Assembly (NCBI GenBank): GCA_029858035.1
Contig: JAOUFU010000006.1
Coordinates: forward strand, 1-33,751
Length of the DNA: 33,751 nt
Direction: 5' to 3'
From: Phycisphaerae bacterium
Lineage (GTDB): Bacteria; Planctomycetota; Phycisphaerae; Sedimentisphaerales; Anaerobacaceae
The notes below the pieces were generated by a model that had not been told where the DNA came from, made no database searches, and worked only from the letters and a program-made list of their open reading frames with translations. How positions within the stretch are numbered: the stretch's first letter is position 1; the number at the start of each line of letters is the position of its first letter. Both the position numbers and the translations under genes were made by a program. Positions 8,902 through 18,319 of the stretch are shown here, in pieces.

Positions 8902-11046
8902 TCAACGCCAGATGGAGCGCAGTTCCCAAACGTCCAGCGTTTCGAGGTTTGTTGTATCGCCTTTGCTAAAGAGCTTGACCGACTTATCGTCTTCGGGGAG
9001 GATGCCGCCGATGGGCATATACACGCGTCCACCGTTGGCGAAGATTTCAATGCTGTTACGATCCACGAGCAGTTCCAGGTCGATCTTGCCGTTGACCGGC
9101 TTGAGTACCGCCGTTTTGTCCCGACAGGTCAGTTGGGCTTTTTCAGGATTGTACATGATGCGTGTGCCTCGTATCACAAAGCCGAATTCCTTTGCATCAC
9201 CGGTAAGCAACCGGGCCTTGATATGGAACAGCTCACCCGAAAGTTTTGACAGTTGCTTTTCGCCGGCTTGAACAGCCATTTTCTTCCACGTGTGCTTTGA
9301 TCCGTGGATATTCTCGATTTCGCGAATCGGCTCGGCAAACATGCGTATACCTTCGTCTGTTGTTTGCAGCGTCAGTTCTACGGGAAAGAGGATACACTGA
9401 TTAAACGGCATGCCGGGCGTTGCGATCCGGGCCCAGGCCATCTGAATCCGCCGCCCGTCGCTTTTCGGCACATTGTTAAACGTCTGTGACGCATAGAAAC
9501 AGTTGCCGTGCTGGAAACGAATCGCCTTGCCATGCGGCTTGAACTCTTTACCGTCAAAATCGCCAATCAAGTAGTCACCGGAGCCTCCGTAAAGAATCCA
9601 TCTGGTGTTGTCTTTGTCGCCGTCGACCGGCAGTTCGAATAACTCAGGACACTCATGAAAACACTTAAGCTCGCTCTGCTTGGTCCAGGACTTCAAATCG
9701 GATGAGCTGAAGAAGCCCATCATGCCGCCATCCAGATACAGTACCATTACCCAGCGTCCGGTTGGTTTGTGCCAGATAACCTTTGGGTCCCTGTTGCTCC
9801 CATTGATGTGCCCGAGCACGGGATTGCCCTCGTAAACGGTCCATGTACGACCGCGGTCGTTGCTGTAGGCCATAGACTGCGTGAAGGGCTGACCGCGCGA
9901 CCATGAGTTTGTACCGCCGGCGGAGGTATAAACGCAGACGATGACCTTTTCGTCACCGGTCTGCCGGCCGGCAGTGTTTTTCTCATCCACGACCGCCGAG
10001 CCGGAGAAAATTGTCCCCAAATGGTCGGGATGAATCGCATCGCCCAGCTCCTTCCAGTGCACCATGTCCTTACTGACAGCGTGTCCCCATGTCATGTTGC
10101 CCCAGCTCCAGCCGTATGGATTGTGCTGCCAGAAAAGATGGAACTCGCCGTCGTAGTAAACCATCCCGTTGGTGTCGTTGTTCCAGCCCCGCTGCGATGA
10201 GAAATGGAACTGCTGCCGGTTCTTCTCGCGGTAGAAAGTCTTGGCCTCTTTTATCGCGTTGTCCTGATAGATCAGCTTGAACGCCTTGGACTTACGGCCG
10301 AGTGAGTTGACCCGCAGTGTGGCCTGCCTGCCGCGGAAGGCAGCGATATCCAAAAAGACCCAATAGTCGGGCTCATCATCGGCCAGCTCAATCTCGAACT
10401 GACGTACGATTTTTCCATCGATCAGCACATCCATCAGTCGTTTGGCTGCGCCGTGTTTGACCGGCAGATTTAGATACCGCTTTGTAAACCGCATCGTACG
10501 GTTCTTCTCCACCGCCACTTTCTCATTGCTCTGAAATATATGGTCGATATTGATGTGTCCCCATCCACCTTTTTGTTGGTCGACAATCTGGATACGAATG
10601 GTTTTACCCATCAAGTCCGAGACGTCCCAGCTTGCCCAGTCCAATGCTTCGCTGCCGCCGGGCCTATCATTGGGGCCCGTAGCGGTCCGGACGACTTTGC
10701 CATCCAGCAGAAGATTGATGCAAGCCTTGCCAGGATGCATGCCTCCGCCAATCAGGAAGTTGATGTACTTGCGCTGAATCTCAAACGTTGGAGATGTGAG
10801 CGTACCTGTTGTGTCGTCTCCTTTGTAATAGGTATTGACAAGGGCTTTGCCCTCATACCCGCTGACATTCATCTGGCCGGACAGCGTCCCGCGAGCAGGC
10901 CCCGGCCCGAACGCCTCGCCCTCTGCTTTCCAGTCACCATAGGTCTTACCCTCGAAATCGGCAATCAGGATGTCCTCTTGCGCATCGGCCCCGATTACTG
11001 TAACAGTAAGAAAGATTGTCAGAATGATACCCATTGTCTTATCCAT
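8902..11046 (-). CDS. Secreted GH32 beta-fructofuranosidase (levanase/inulinase-like)
   Basis: This is a 714-aa exported enzyme. The start at 11046 has a strong GGAAGGAG a few bases upstream and a signal peptide (residues 1-22). An N-terminal beta-sandwich (about 25-172) and a DUF4980-like segment (about 175-265) precede the five-bladed GH32 propeller (about 278-560) and a C-terminal beta-sandwich (about 580-712, with RNSIEIFANGG). Catalytic motifs are visible: WNNDTNG with nucleophile D291, RDP at 419-421, and ECPELF with acid/base E465. GH32 enzymes hydrolyse beta-fructosyl linkages in levan, inulin or sucrose. The usual WMNDPNG is altered to WNNDTNG (T replaces P). The gene has its own upstream promoter and lies at the downstream end of the sulfatase gene run. 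It converges with GH172, so the pair may share a fructofuranosyl substrate. Confidence 0.92.
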   Translation of the reverse strand: MDKTMGIILTIFLTVTVIGADAQEDILIADFEGKTYGDWKAEGEAFGPGPARGTLSGQMNVSGYEGKALVNTYYKGDDTTGTLTSPTFEIQRKYINFLIGGGMHPGKACINLLLDGKVVRTATGPNDRPGGSEALDWASWDVSDLMGKTIRIQIVDQQKGGWGHINIDHIFQSNEKVAVEKNRTMRFTKRYLNLPVKHGAAKRLMDVLIDGKIVRQFEIELADDEPDYWVFLDIAAFRGRQATLRVNSLGRKSKAFKLIYQDNAIKEAKTFYREKNRQQFHFSSQRGWNNDTNGMVYYDGEFHLFWQHNPYGWSWGNMTWGHAVSKDMVHWKELGDAIHPDHLGTIFSGSAVVDEKNTAGRQTGDEKVIVCVYTSAGGTNSWSRGQPFTQSMAYSNDRGRTWTVYEGNPVLGHINGSNRDPKVIWHKPTGRWVMVLYLDGGMMGFFSSSDLKSWTKQSELKCFHECPELFELPVDGDKDNTRWILYGGSGDYLIGDFDGKEFKPHGKAIRFQHGNCFYASQTFNNVPKSDGRRIQMAWARIATPGMPFNQCILFPVELTLQTTDEGIRMFAEPIREIENIHGSKHTWKKMAVQAGEKQLSKLSGELFHIKARLLTGDAKEFGFVIRGTRIMYNPEKAQLTCRDKTAVLKPVNGKIDLELLVDRNSIEIFANGGRVYMPIGGILPEDDKSVKLFSKGDTTNLETLDVWELRSIWR

Positions 11047-11124
11047 TGTGTTTCTCCTTCCAAATTGGCTTTTGTATGTATTCCACCAGCACCATCCTCA
11101 TCAATGCGCCGGAACATCGTTCTC

Positions 11125-11153
11125 AACATATCACAAAATCGCGGTGTTTTCAA
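11125..11153 (-). promoter_or_regulatory. Candidate promoter of the GH32 gene
   Basis: Read on the - strand, TTGAAA (11153-11148) is followed after 17 bases by TATGTT (11130-11125), with TG one base upstream of the -10. The predicted start is about 70 bases before ATG 11046. This suggests GH32 can be transcribed separately from the sulfatase run. Confidence 0.5.
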
Positions 11154-11198
11154 TCAGTTTGACGGAGCCGCAATGTGAAACTAAATGTATTTCTTATA

Positions 11199-11218
11199 GT
11201 TATATAAGTGCTTATAAC
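11199..11218. repeat. AT-rich imperfect inverted repeat
   Basis: GTTATATAAG and CTTATAAC face each other across two bases, between the end of the radical SAM gene and the GH32 promoter. It could be an operator or a weak hairpin. The stem is too AT-rich to be a strong intrinsic terminator. Confidence 0.35.
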
Positions 11219-11257
11219 CCAGTAGCTTAATAAAAATAGACAAAATGGTAAACATTT

Positions 11258-12580
11258 TCAATGACTACCGGTCACATTGGGCTTGCTGCCTGGCAGAAGG
11301 CGATTGAGTTTTCGCTGGAGGTCTTTCAGGCGGTTTGACTCATCGAAGCCCATCATGATAATGGGGAATGCGGTATTGTTGTGATATAAGGGCTCATCCA
11401 TATCGACCCACTCGCGGCAATAGAGGCCATCGGGTGTTCCGGGGATTGGTGAGAAATCGGCCAACATTCCGCGGATGCCGAGGCTGTTGACAAAGTGCAT
11501 CGACTTTTCGAGCTGCTGAATGTCGATTTGAGGATGGCCGAGGATTTGATAGGCGGTGATGTTTTGTGGGTCGGCACCGGCAGAGAAAAGGTGTTGGACC
11601 GCCTGTGCAAGTTCATCGGAAGACACTTTCGAGCCGGTTTGCTGCTGCCACTGTACGGAAGAGGATTCAAAACCGAGATAGAAGGTCTTAAAACCAGCCT
11701 GTACCATCAGCTCGGCGAGTTCGCTCGTAAGGAAACGTGCGTTAAGTGCGTTAGGACTGTGGAAATTAACTTTTATGTTTTGTTTTATGACCTCGTCTAA
11801 AAATGGTTTCAGGACTTTTTCGGCATTGAACAGTAAGGCATCATCATAGAAGGCAATATTTTTAGCCCCAAGGCGAAATAACAGCTCTAATTCGGCCAAA
11901 GAGCGTTTTAGGGGCCTGGCTTTGAATTTTCCATAAACCTCGGGCACGGAGCAGTACGTGCAGTTAAAGGGACATCCTTCAGTCAGCTTAAGAACACCTA
12001 CATTTAGTTTTTCGTATGCCTGCCAAAGGGGCGGCTGATTTAAATCCGGTTCAATTTGTAAATATAGCCATAGTGGCTCAAGATTAGTGCCCTGTACGAG
12101 TAAATCCGCTCCCAATTTTATGGCATGTTCGGTACAAAGCGTGACGTAATTGCCGCCTAATACAATTTTGGCATCGGGCCAGATGCTGCGGACATCCTCT
12201 ATCACCTCCTGCACGCCGGGATACCAATAGGTCATCATGGTTTGAATGAGGACGAAGTCACAATGCTGTTGGGCCGCGAGGAAATCCCTGAATAAATCCT
12301 GCGGCAGGCCAAATCGCCTGAAGTAGCGGGGGATGTGTCTTAGGCAGGAGGGGGGCGGTATCCTTTCACAGTAAAAGCGTCCCCTTCCCCACCGGTCGGA
12401 CTCAAGATTCTTTTGTTTTGCAACAAAAGGATGCAGTCGGTCGAGAAAATCAAAGAGCTCGATATCAACTTTATCTCGCAGATATCCTGCGATGCTCAGC
12501 AGGCCGTAAGGTTTTAGCCAAAAGTCGTAGGCGGCAAAATCATAAAGTGGTGGATTGACCAGCAATATTTTCGGATTCAT
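11258..12580 (-). CDS. B12-binding-type radical SAM protein
   Basis: This is a 440-aa cytoplasmic protein with a cobalamin-binding-like N-terminal Rossmann region (about 1-165: KILLVNPPL, then LGGNYVTLC and GADLLVQG) followed by a radical SAM barrel (about 190-385). The [4Fe-4S] motif is CPFNCTYC, giving C203, C207 and C210 (CX3CX2C). There is no DxHxxG cobalamin signature, so B12 binding is uncertain. After the barrel only C388 remains, so the cysteine-rich SPASM region of anaerobic sulfatase-maturating enzymes is missing and it is probably not one. The family includes methyltransferases and other radical enzymes of unknown substrate. It begins 8 bases after the preceding transglutaminase-fold gene, so the two are probably co-transcribed, but its role in the locus is not evident. 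Confidence 0.85.
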   Translation of the reverse strand: MNPKILLVNPPLYDFAAYDFWLKPYGLLSIAGYLRDKVDIELFDFLDRLHPFVAKQKNLESDRWGRGRFYCERIPPPSCLRHIPRYFRRFGLPQDLFRDFLAAQQHCDFVLIQTMMTYWYPGVQEVIEDVRSIWPDAKIVLGGNYVTLCTEHAIKLGADLLVQGTNLEPLWLYLQIEPDLNQPPLWQAYEKLNVGVLKLTEGCPFNCTYCSVPEVYGKFKARPLKRSLAELELLFRLGAKNIAFYDDALLFNAEKVLKPFLDEVIKQNIKVNFHSPNALNARFLTSELAELMVQAGFKTFYLGFESSSVQWQQQTGSKVSSDELAQAVQHLFSAGADPQNITAYQILGHPQIDIQQLEKSMHFVNSLGIRGMLADFSPIPGTPDGLYCREWVDMDEPLYHNNTAFPIIMMGFDESNRLKDLQRKLNRLLPGSKPNVTGSH

Positions 12581-12588
12581 AATCTCGT

Positions 12589-15219
12589 CTATAGATTCGG
12601 TGCCGGTTTTTCGCTTGCAACTATATCGGGGCTTTTGGTGTCAGGCAGGGCGATGCGTAAGTCAAAGGGCTTTGTTTTTATGGAGTCGAGCACCTGAATC
12701 TCGCTCACAGTTAAAGTGCGTTCCGGTGTAATCTTAAAACGGACATAGCGGGCCTGCACGGTCTCCGTTGGGACAAGGTCGTAGGTAAGACCTGTGGCCG
12801 TTTCGTCATCGGGCATCATGTGGTTAATGGGTATGTCCTTCCATCGTAAATTCATCGGGAAAAGACCCTGGCTGGTATAATTCTTATTATCTGTGGACGT
12901 AAGCAGCTCGACCTTGTCCTGTACCTGTCCCTTTAGTGCATCCCACCAGGGCCAGCCGGCACTGAGGTGAATGCGAAAGGCCCCGCACGACCGGGGTGAG
13001 CTTAGGTCGACGGTTATTTCCGGGTTTGTCCCCTTATCCCAGCAGAGCGCGTAACGGGGACCGATTCCGCCGGCGTAAGGAGGGCCGACAATACCGTCGG
13101 TTAGTTTTTTGCCTTCGGGATCACCGGCATCCCACTTGTTATTCGACGGCACGGATACGGTGTAGGCTTTTCCCTCAGCCAGATTTTTTCCATATGTCAC
13201 CCATCGTGGTACATATTTTTCAACACCAACATCTTTTCCATCCGAGTAGCCGTAACTGACATTTGGCAAGGCACCCTTTAAGTTTATCCGAAATGAATTC
13301 ACCGCCGGATGGTCCACTCCCCCGACATTAATGGTGTATTCATGAGGTACAGAGTGTATCAGCTCCGTGTGGCTGCGCTCGACGAGGGAATAATCCTCTT
13401 GTAGTTCGTTCCAATCGAAGGTCACTTCGAGAGGTTTGAAAGTGGAATCTTTAGACCTGTGATTGACTTCCATTCTCACGCTGTAGATACTGCATGCGCT
13501 TGTGCCCGCCTGGGAGCTGTTGAGCAGGTATTTAAACAATACCGAGCGAGTGGATGCGGGCACATTATTTATCGTTTCATAGTGGATTACGTCCCAGGGA
13601 GGATTGATCCGGGTAAGGGAGTAAGTTTTATTCCATGTTTTACCGGCATCAAATGAATGGAGCAATTCAATGCGTGATTCGGGAGCGCGGTTGTAGAACC
13701 TGCCGCCGTAGTTGATTTGCGTAATGTCACCGGGTGCATCGACCCTGAATACGACGTATGCTTCTTTTTTTGCTTCAACAGCGTGCATAACACCCTGATA
13801 GCCTATGTGCTTTTCTTCAGAGACGATGTTTTCCTGTTCGACAATATAGGGCATATAGCTTTTGCCCTGCAAATCGGGCCAAACGACGATGGAATCGCTC
13901 TGTTCACCGGTTCCGACATAGACGGTATTCTTGCCCAGTAAGAGCTTGGGCTGGGTTTTGCTGTTTAGCATTGTAACAGTCTCGAATTCAATGCTGTTCA
14001 GAGATGCATCCGACGGCGAGGTATTTCCCATCAGGGTTACTTTTACCAGCACCTCATAAGAGCCGTTAACTTCATTTACCAAGTTCAGGCTAATTGGGGT
14101 TACACCTGTCTTGTCGTTATTCCATACCTGTTTCCATGTCAGGCCATTGGTGGTACTAATGGAGAGACGATTTATATCGGCATTGCTTTTTCTCAGCAGC
14201 ACCGCTTTTATCAGCAGACGCGTAATGACATTGGCGCCCTCAATTTTGAAAACCACCTCACCGATTTCGCCGGTGTTGTCCGGTGTAACTGCCGCAGGAC
14301 TAATCACCTTACAATTGGCTATGCTATGAATTGAATTCAGCAGGGAGGCCCTGGTTAAAGCCGGCTTGAAAGTTCGAATGCCGTTGCCGCGAATTCTATA
14401 ACGTGGATTTGTTTCTTCGGGGTCCTTGCCGTTGTTGGGGACATAGTAATCTTTCGACGTGCCCAGACTCATATAATATCGCGTATACACCTCGTTATCC
14501 CTGAGGTTGAGTATATACCGGTGTCCCCGGTCCCAGTTATTATAATAGTAACGGAATTTGAGCCCGCTTGGTTTGAAACATCGAAATTCCTGCTCAAGGT
14601 CGCGGGGGCAATCGGCTCCGGTCAGGAATCCATTATTACTTCCGGCGTTTAGGCAGTGATATCTTGCTATATGTCCCGGTTCCGTTCGACCATCGGAGAG
14701 CGGACAGCCGCCGTCTTTGCCAATATCCTCGACACCGGCAATTGTTCGCCCATCGCATAAGGTATAGAGCGCCGACATGCTGTTGTCATACATGTGCCAT
14801 CGGCCGTCGTATTCCACCTCCGGGACGGTGTGAAGCGTGATATCCCAGAGCTTAACGTTGTATCCCATAGCGTCCCATATAGAGCAATTGATACCGGCGA
14901 TAGTACTGCACATCGTATAGCCGTAATCATTGAACTGCCGAATAGGATCGGTGCATTCGAGACCGTGTATAATCATTGGGCTTGTCTGACGGCGTGCGAT
15001 ATGGTTGAAGTAAAACATGGCCCGGCATTTTTCCGCGGGAGTTTTCCAGTTGGCGGTTATGCTGTGTATCATGCTGTCCATGTCGGAATAATCCGGTGAG
15101 GCGTCGGTAACGACTTTGATGTTACAGACCTGTGCTGTTGACAGCGAGGTCAGGGACACTGCCATAATGAAGACTGAAACGATGCTGAGTTTTACTCTTG
15201 CTCCTGTGCCTCTAACCAT
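12589..15219 (-). CDS. Secreted transglutaminase-fold protein with C-terminal F5/8-type domain
   Basis: This is an 876-aa exported protein. ATG 15219 is preferred over ATG 15240 because AGGAGA sits about 6 bases upstream of it. The signal peptide is about residues 1-30. Residues 60-160 show a transglutaminase/cysteine-protease-like pattern: a cysteine at a helix start (YTMCSTI, C104), a histidine in LHTVPEVEYDG (H130) and an aspartate in WHMYDNS (D145), the order C-H-D. The middle (about 300-640) is beta-rich and resembles sialidase/exported beta modules with phrases like HSFDAGKTWN. Residues about 660-855 look like an F5/8-type (discoidin) carbohydrate-binding domain: KLTDGIVGPP, ITVDLSSPR, ARYVRFKITPE. 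The protein lies within the sulfatase gene run, so it may bind or trim a glycan or glycopeptide. The enzymatic activity is unproven. Confidence 0.72.
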   Translation of the reverse strand: MVRGTGARVKLSIVSVFIMAVSLTSLSTAQVCNIKVVTDASPDYSDMDSMIHSITANWKTPAEKCRAMFYFNHIARRQTSPMIIHGLECTDPIRQFNDYGYTMCSTIAGINCSIWDAMGYNVKLWDITLHTVPEVEYDGRWHMYDNSMSALYTLCDGRTIAGVEDIGKDGGCPLSDGRTEPGHIARYHCLNAGSNNGFLTGADCPRDLEQEFRCFKPSGLKFRYYYNNWDRGHRYILNLRDNEVYTRYYMSLGTSKDYYVPNNGKDPEETNPRYRIRGNGIRTFKPALTRASLLNSIHSIANCKVISPAAVTPDNTGEIGEVVFKIEGANVITRLLIKAVLLRKSNADINRLSISTTNGLTWKQVWNNDKTGVTPISLNLVNEVNGSYEVLVKVTLMGNTSPSDASLNSIEFETVTMLNSKTQPKLLLGKNTVYVGTGEQSDSIVVWPDLQGKSYMPYIVEQENIVSEEKHIGYQGVMHAVEAKKEAYVVFRVDAPGDITQINYGGRFYNRAPESRIELLHSFDAGKTWNKTYSLTRINPPWDVIHYETINNVPASTRSVLFKYLLNSSQAGTSACSIYSVRMEVNHRSKDSTFKPLEVTFDWNELQEDYSLVERSHTELIHSVPHEYTINVGGVDHPAVNSFRINLKGALPNVSYGYSDGKDVGVEKYVPRWVTYGKNLAEGKAYTVSVPSNNKWDAGDPEGKKLTDGIVGPPYAGGIGPRYALCWDKGTNPEITVDLSSPRSCGAFRIHLSAGWPWWDALKGQVQDKVELLTSTDNKNYTSQGLFPMNLRWKDIPINHMMPDDETATGLTYDLVPTETVQARYVRFKITPERTLTVSEIQVLDSIKTKPFDLRIALPDTKSPDIVASEKPAPNL

Positions 15220-15270
15220 AACATTTCTCCTGCACGGCATAGAATTCCGCCGATTTTGAAAGGCATCGTA

Positions 15271-16797
15271 TTAGTCTGTTTCCTTGTATTTTTCGCGCAG
15301 TCTTTGCAGCTCGACTTTGAGCTTTTTGACGGTGTCGGCGTATGCAGGGTCATCCAAGACATTTTTCATCTCACGCGGATCTTTCCTGAGGTCATATAGC
15401 TCCCACTCGTCGATGTCATTGTAAAAGTGTATAAGCTTGTAGCGGTCTGTCCTTACGCCGTAGTGTCTTTTTACGCTGTGAACGGCAGGATACTCGTAGT
15501 AGTGGTAGTACATCGATTTTCGCCAGTCTTTTGGCCTCTTGCGGTGCAGGATCTGACGGATAGAACGGCCCTGCATGTCTGGAGGTTTGTCAACACCGGC
15601 AAAATCCAGAAAGGTCGGTGCAAAATCCAGGTTCAGAATGATGTCTTCATTGACCGAGCCTGGTTTAATCTCCTTCGGATAACGCACCAGTAGCGGCATG
15701 CGTAGCGATTCCTCGTACATGAAGCGCTTGTCGAACCAGCCGTGGTCGCCCAGGTAGAAGCCCTGGTCGGCAGTGTAGAAAACGATGGTATTTCTGGCCA
15801 GGCCCGACTCGTCAAGATAGTCCAGAAGGCGACCAACATTGTCATCTACTGAGGCGATGCAGCGCAGGTAGTCTTTTATGTATCTTTGATACTTCCAGCG
15901 GACAAGGTCCTTACCCTGGAGATTTGCCTTCTCGAAGGCCTCGTTCTTGGGATTGTATGCGGCGTCCCAGAGCTTTTTCTGTTCGGGGGTCAGGTTCCCT
16001 GGAGGCACTAACTTCAGGTCTCTCTTGTTCATCGTCTTTTCGATACTCATATCCTGCTCTTTGGCAGCTCTTCCCCGGTTGGAGTAGTCATCGAAGAGGT
16101 TGTCCGGCTCCGGGATAGTGACATCGTCGTACATGTTTAAGTATTTCGGACCCGGCTCCCACGCGCGGTGCGGTGCCTTGTGGTGGTACATCAAACAGAA
16201 TGGCTTATCGGGATTGCGGTCTTTGAGCCATTTGAGGCAATGGTCGGTGATGATATCGGTGGTGTAACCTGTGTATTTCTTTCTCTGTCCCATCTCTATC
16301 ATAGCCGGGTTGTAGTACGTACCCTGCCCGGGCAGGACATTCCAGTAATCGAAGCCGGTCGGGTCGGTTTTTAGGTGCCACTTGCCAATCATGGCCGTCT
16401 GGTAACCGACTTTCTGGAGCAGCTTCGGGAAGGTCTGCTGGGAGCCGTCAAACTTTTTCCCGTTGTCGATGACGCCGTTGATGTGGCTGTATTTGCCGGT
16501 GAGGATTACGGCACGGCATGGCGCACAAATGCTGTTTGTGCAGAAGCTGTTCTTGAACAGCATTCCCTCCTTGGCAATCCGGTCGAGGTTCGGAGTTTTG
16601 TTTATCTTGCTGCCGTAGCAGCTAAGAGCGTGCGATGCGTGGTCATCGGTCATGATAAAGATAATGTTCGGGCGTTTGGCTTTCGCTCCAATCATTTGAC
16701 CGATACTATTACAGCTCGGCAGCAATGATAGCGCCATCCCCGAGGCCGCCATTGAGCCGACTGTTTTTAAAAATTCCCTTCTTGATTGCGTTGCCAT
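15271..16797 (-). CDS. Tat-exported sulfatase with CAPCR active-site motif
   Basis: This is a 508-aa S1-type sulfatase. ATG 16797 is chosen because AGGAGG ends 4 bases upstream; the longer frame from 16821 would translate the ribosome binding site itself. The N-terminus has a twin-arginine motif (SRREFLK) and a possible lipobox (LLPSC), so it may be a Tat lipoprotein. The sulfatase core shows IIFIMTDDH (metal-binding D51, D52), the formylglycine site C91 in CAPCR, GKWHL, and DQGFYLGDH (metal-binding). A DUF4976-like C-terminal module is about 430-508. It hydrolyses sulfate esters after C91 is converted to formylglycine. The fourth motif position is Cys instead of the usual Ser, which is uncommon but compatible with C-X-P-X-R. 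It is followed after 51 bases by the transglutaminase-fold gene. The substrate is probably a glycan sulfate, by context. Confidence 0.92.
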   Translation of the reverse strand: MATQSRREFLKTVGSMAASGMALSLLPSCNSIGQMIGAKAKRPNIIFIMTDDHASHALSCYGSKINKTPNLDRIAKEGMLFKNSFCTNSICAPCRAVILTGKYSHINGVIDNGKKFDGSQQTFPKLLQKVGYQTAMIGKWHLKTDPTGFDYWNVLPGQGTYYNPAMIEMGQRKKYTGYTTDIITDHCLKWLKDRNPDKPFCLMYHHKAPHRAWEPGPKYLNMYDDVTIPEPDNLFDDYSNRGRAAKEQDMSIEKTMNKRDLKLVPPGNLTPEQKKLWDAAYNPKNEAFEKANLQGKDLVRWKYQRYIKDYLRCIASVDDNVGRLLDYLDESGLARNTIVFYTADQGFYLGDHGWFDKRFMYEESLRMPLLVRYPKEIKPGSVNEDIILNLDFAPTFLDFAGVDKPPDMQGRSIRQILHRKRPKDWRKSMYYHYYEYPAVHSVKRHYGVRTDRYKLIHFYNDIDEWELYDLRKDPREMKNVLDDPAYADTVKKLKVELQRLREKYKETD

Positions 16798-16877
16798 TTT
16801 GCCTCCTTTTCTTAGTTTCATAAATACAATTTGCTTATGTAAGAGGGTTCATTTCACTTTTTTTATATTTTGTGGAA

Positions 16878-18314
16878 TCACGCTTTGTACCACCATGCAT
16901 CGGTGTTTTGGACATTGGGGGCCACATCCAAACGTGCCTCCCAGTCTTTGAGCATTCTTCGGTGTTCTGCCAGTGTGGATGCATACTTTGAACCGGTCGC
17001 AAGGTTTTTGGTTTCGCCGGGATCGTCTATCATATCGAAAAGCTGTTCGACGGGGTCGTCCTTGTAAGTGATGTACTTATATCTCTGCGTTCTGACCATC
17101 CTTCCCATGTTGGAACTTACTTCGGTGACCACGGTGTGCCCCCACGACAGCACGTTTCCCTCCAGGATTGACCGTAAGCTCCTGCCTCGCATATTCACTG
17201 GCGGCTTGACCCCTGCATAGTCGCATAGGGTCGGCATTAAGTCCAGGCCGGAAACAAGATGGAAGGCCTCAGTTTTGTTTTCGGAAATATGTCCCGGCCA
17301 GGAGAAGAGCAGAGGCACCCTCGAGGCCTCATCGTAGAAACTGTTCTTTCGCACCATCTGATGATGCCCCATCCCCTCGCCATGGTCGGAGATAAACGCA
17401 ATCAACGTGTCGTCGATGTACCCCGAATCTTCAAGCGTCCGGAGGACCCGTCCAATCTCGGCATCCAAATGTTCGATATTGCGATAGTAGCTCCACCTGT
17501 AATATCGCCAGTGCTCTTTGTCCCACTTGCTTTTGCCCCTGAAAGGGTCATTGCGGAGTCGTCTATTTTTGATATCCTTCGGTTCGTTGTTGTCGAAGTT
17601 GAAATTGGCCGGCAGCTCGGGGAGCATTCCGGCAAGCTGGGGATACCGAAGTCGCTCGGGATTTTCCATATTCAGGCGAAGCCACTCACAGATATCGTGT
17701 GGCTGCATAAACGATGCTACCAGTAGAAATGGTTTCGACTTTGAGCGGTTTCGCAGGAAGCTTTCGCATGCGCGTGACATGGCCGTATCGCAGAGATAGC
17801 CGAAGCCTCCGATTCCCGTATGTATTACTTTGAAGCCCGGTATGTCGAGCGTGTAGGTCCGGGGGAGGTGCCATTTGCCGGCGTAAAATGTTTCGAAGTT
17901 GGTATGCTGCGAAAACCACTGCCCCATGTTCGGAATATCCGAGCGAATCGACCGTCCGTTGATGTGAACTCCACATTCGCTGCTCGTCCGTCCCGTAAAG
18001 ACCGCGCTCCGCGCCGGGCTGCACAGGGGATTCGGTGTATAAGACTGCGTGAAGCTGACGCCGCTCTTTTTCAGCCTGTCCAGCGCGGGCGTGCGAACAT
18101 GTTTACAACCTCCAGCCGCGATTGTATCGATATGCTGCTGGTCGGTAAAAATCAAAACGATATTCTTCGGCTTCGGTTGACTGCTTTTCCTGGCGGCGAA
18201 AAGATTTCCTGCTGAAATACCACCAGCCAACACCGCCACCGAGTTGGTGCTTAGCTTTATAAACTCACGCCGGTTTATGTGCTGCGTCTGTTTCGGTTTT
18301 GCCTGTTTATTCAT
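16878..18314 (-). CDS. Tat-exported sulfatase
   Basis: This is a 478-aa S1-type sulfatase. The twin-arginine signal reads NRREFIK followed by a hydrophobic stretch ending NLFAA (about residue 41). The active site is CSPAR with C98 as the formylglycine precursor. Metal-binding residues are in IFTDQQH (D58, Q59) and ISDHGEGMGHH, and GKWHLPR carries the usual catalytic Lys/His. The C-terminal part (MVRTQRYKYI, then a phrase on the model LFDMIDDPGE) is the standard S1 C-terminal domain. It starts 5 bases after the end of the 277-aa orphan gene and ends 80 bases before the next sulfatase, consistent with one transcript. It differs in sequence from the other two sulfatases, suggesting different sulfate positions rather than recent duplication. 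Confidence 0.92.
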   Translation of the reverse strand: MNKQAKPKQTQHINRREFIKLSTNSVAVLAGGISAGNLFAARKSSQPKPKNIVLIFTDQQHIDTIAAGGCKHVRTPALDRLKKSGVSFTQSYTPNPLCSPARSAVFTGRTSSECGVHINGRSIRSDIPNMGQWFSQHTNFETFYAGKWHLPRTYTLDIPGFKVIHTGIGGFGYLCDTAMSRACESFLRNRSKSKPFLLVASFMQPHDICEWLRLNMENPERLRYPQLAGMLPELPANFNFDNNEPKDIKNRRLRNDPFRGKSKWDKEHWRYYRWSYYRNIEHLDAEIGRVLRTLEDSGYIDDTLIAFISDHGEGMGHHQMVRKNSFYDEASRVPLLFSWPGHISENKTEAFHLVSGLDLMPTLCDYAGVKPPVNMRGRSLRSILEGNVLSWGHTVVTEVSSNMGRMVRTQRYKYITYKDDPVEQLFDMIDDPGETKNLATGSKYASTLAEHRRMLKDWEARLDVAPNVQNTDAWWYKA

Positions 18315-18319
18315 TCGCT

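Noticed and set aside
11258-12580. Radical SAM protein as anaerobic sulfatase maturase
   Set aside because: No SPASM-type cysteine cluster in the C-terminal part, and the N-terminus is of the B12-binding type.
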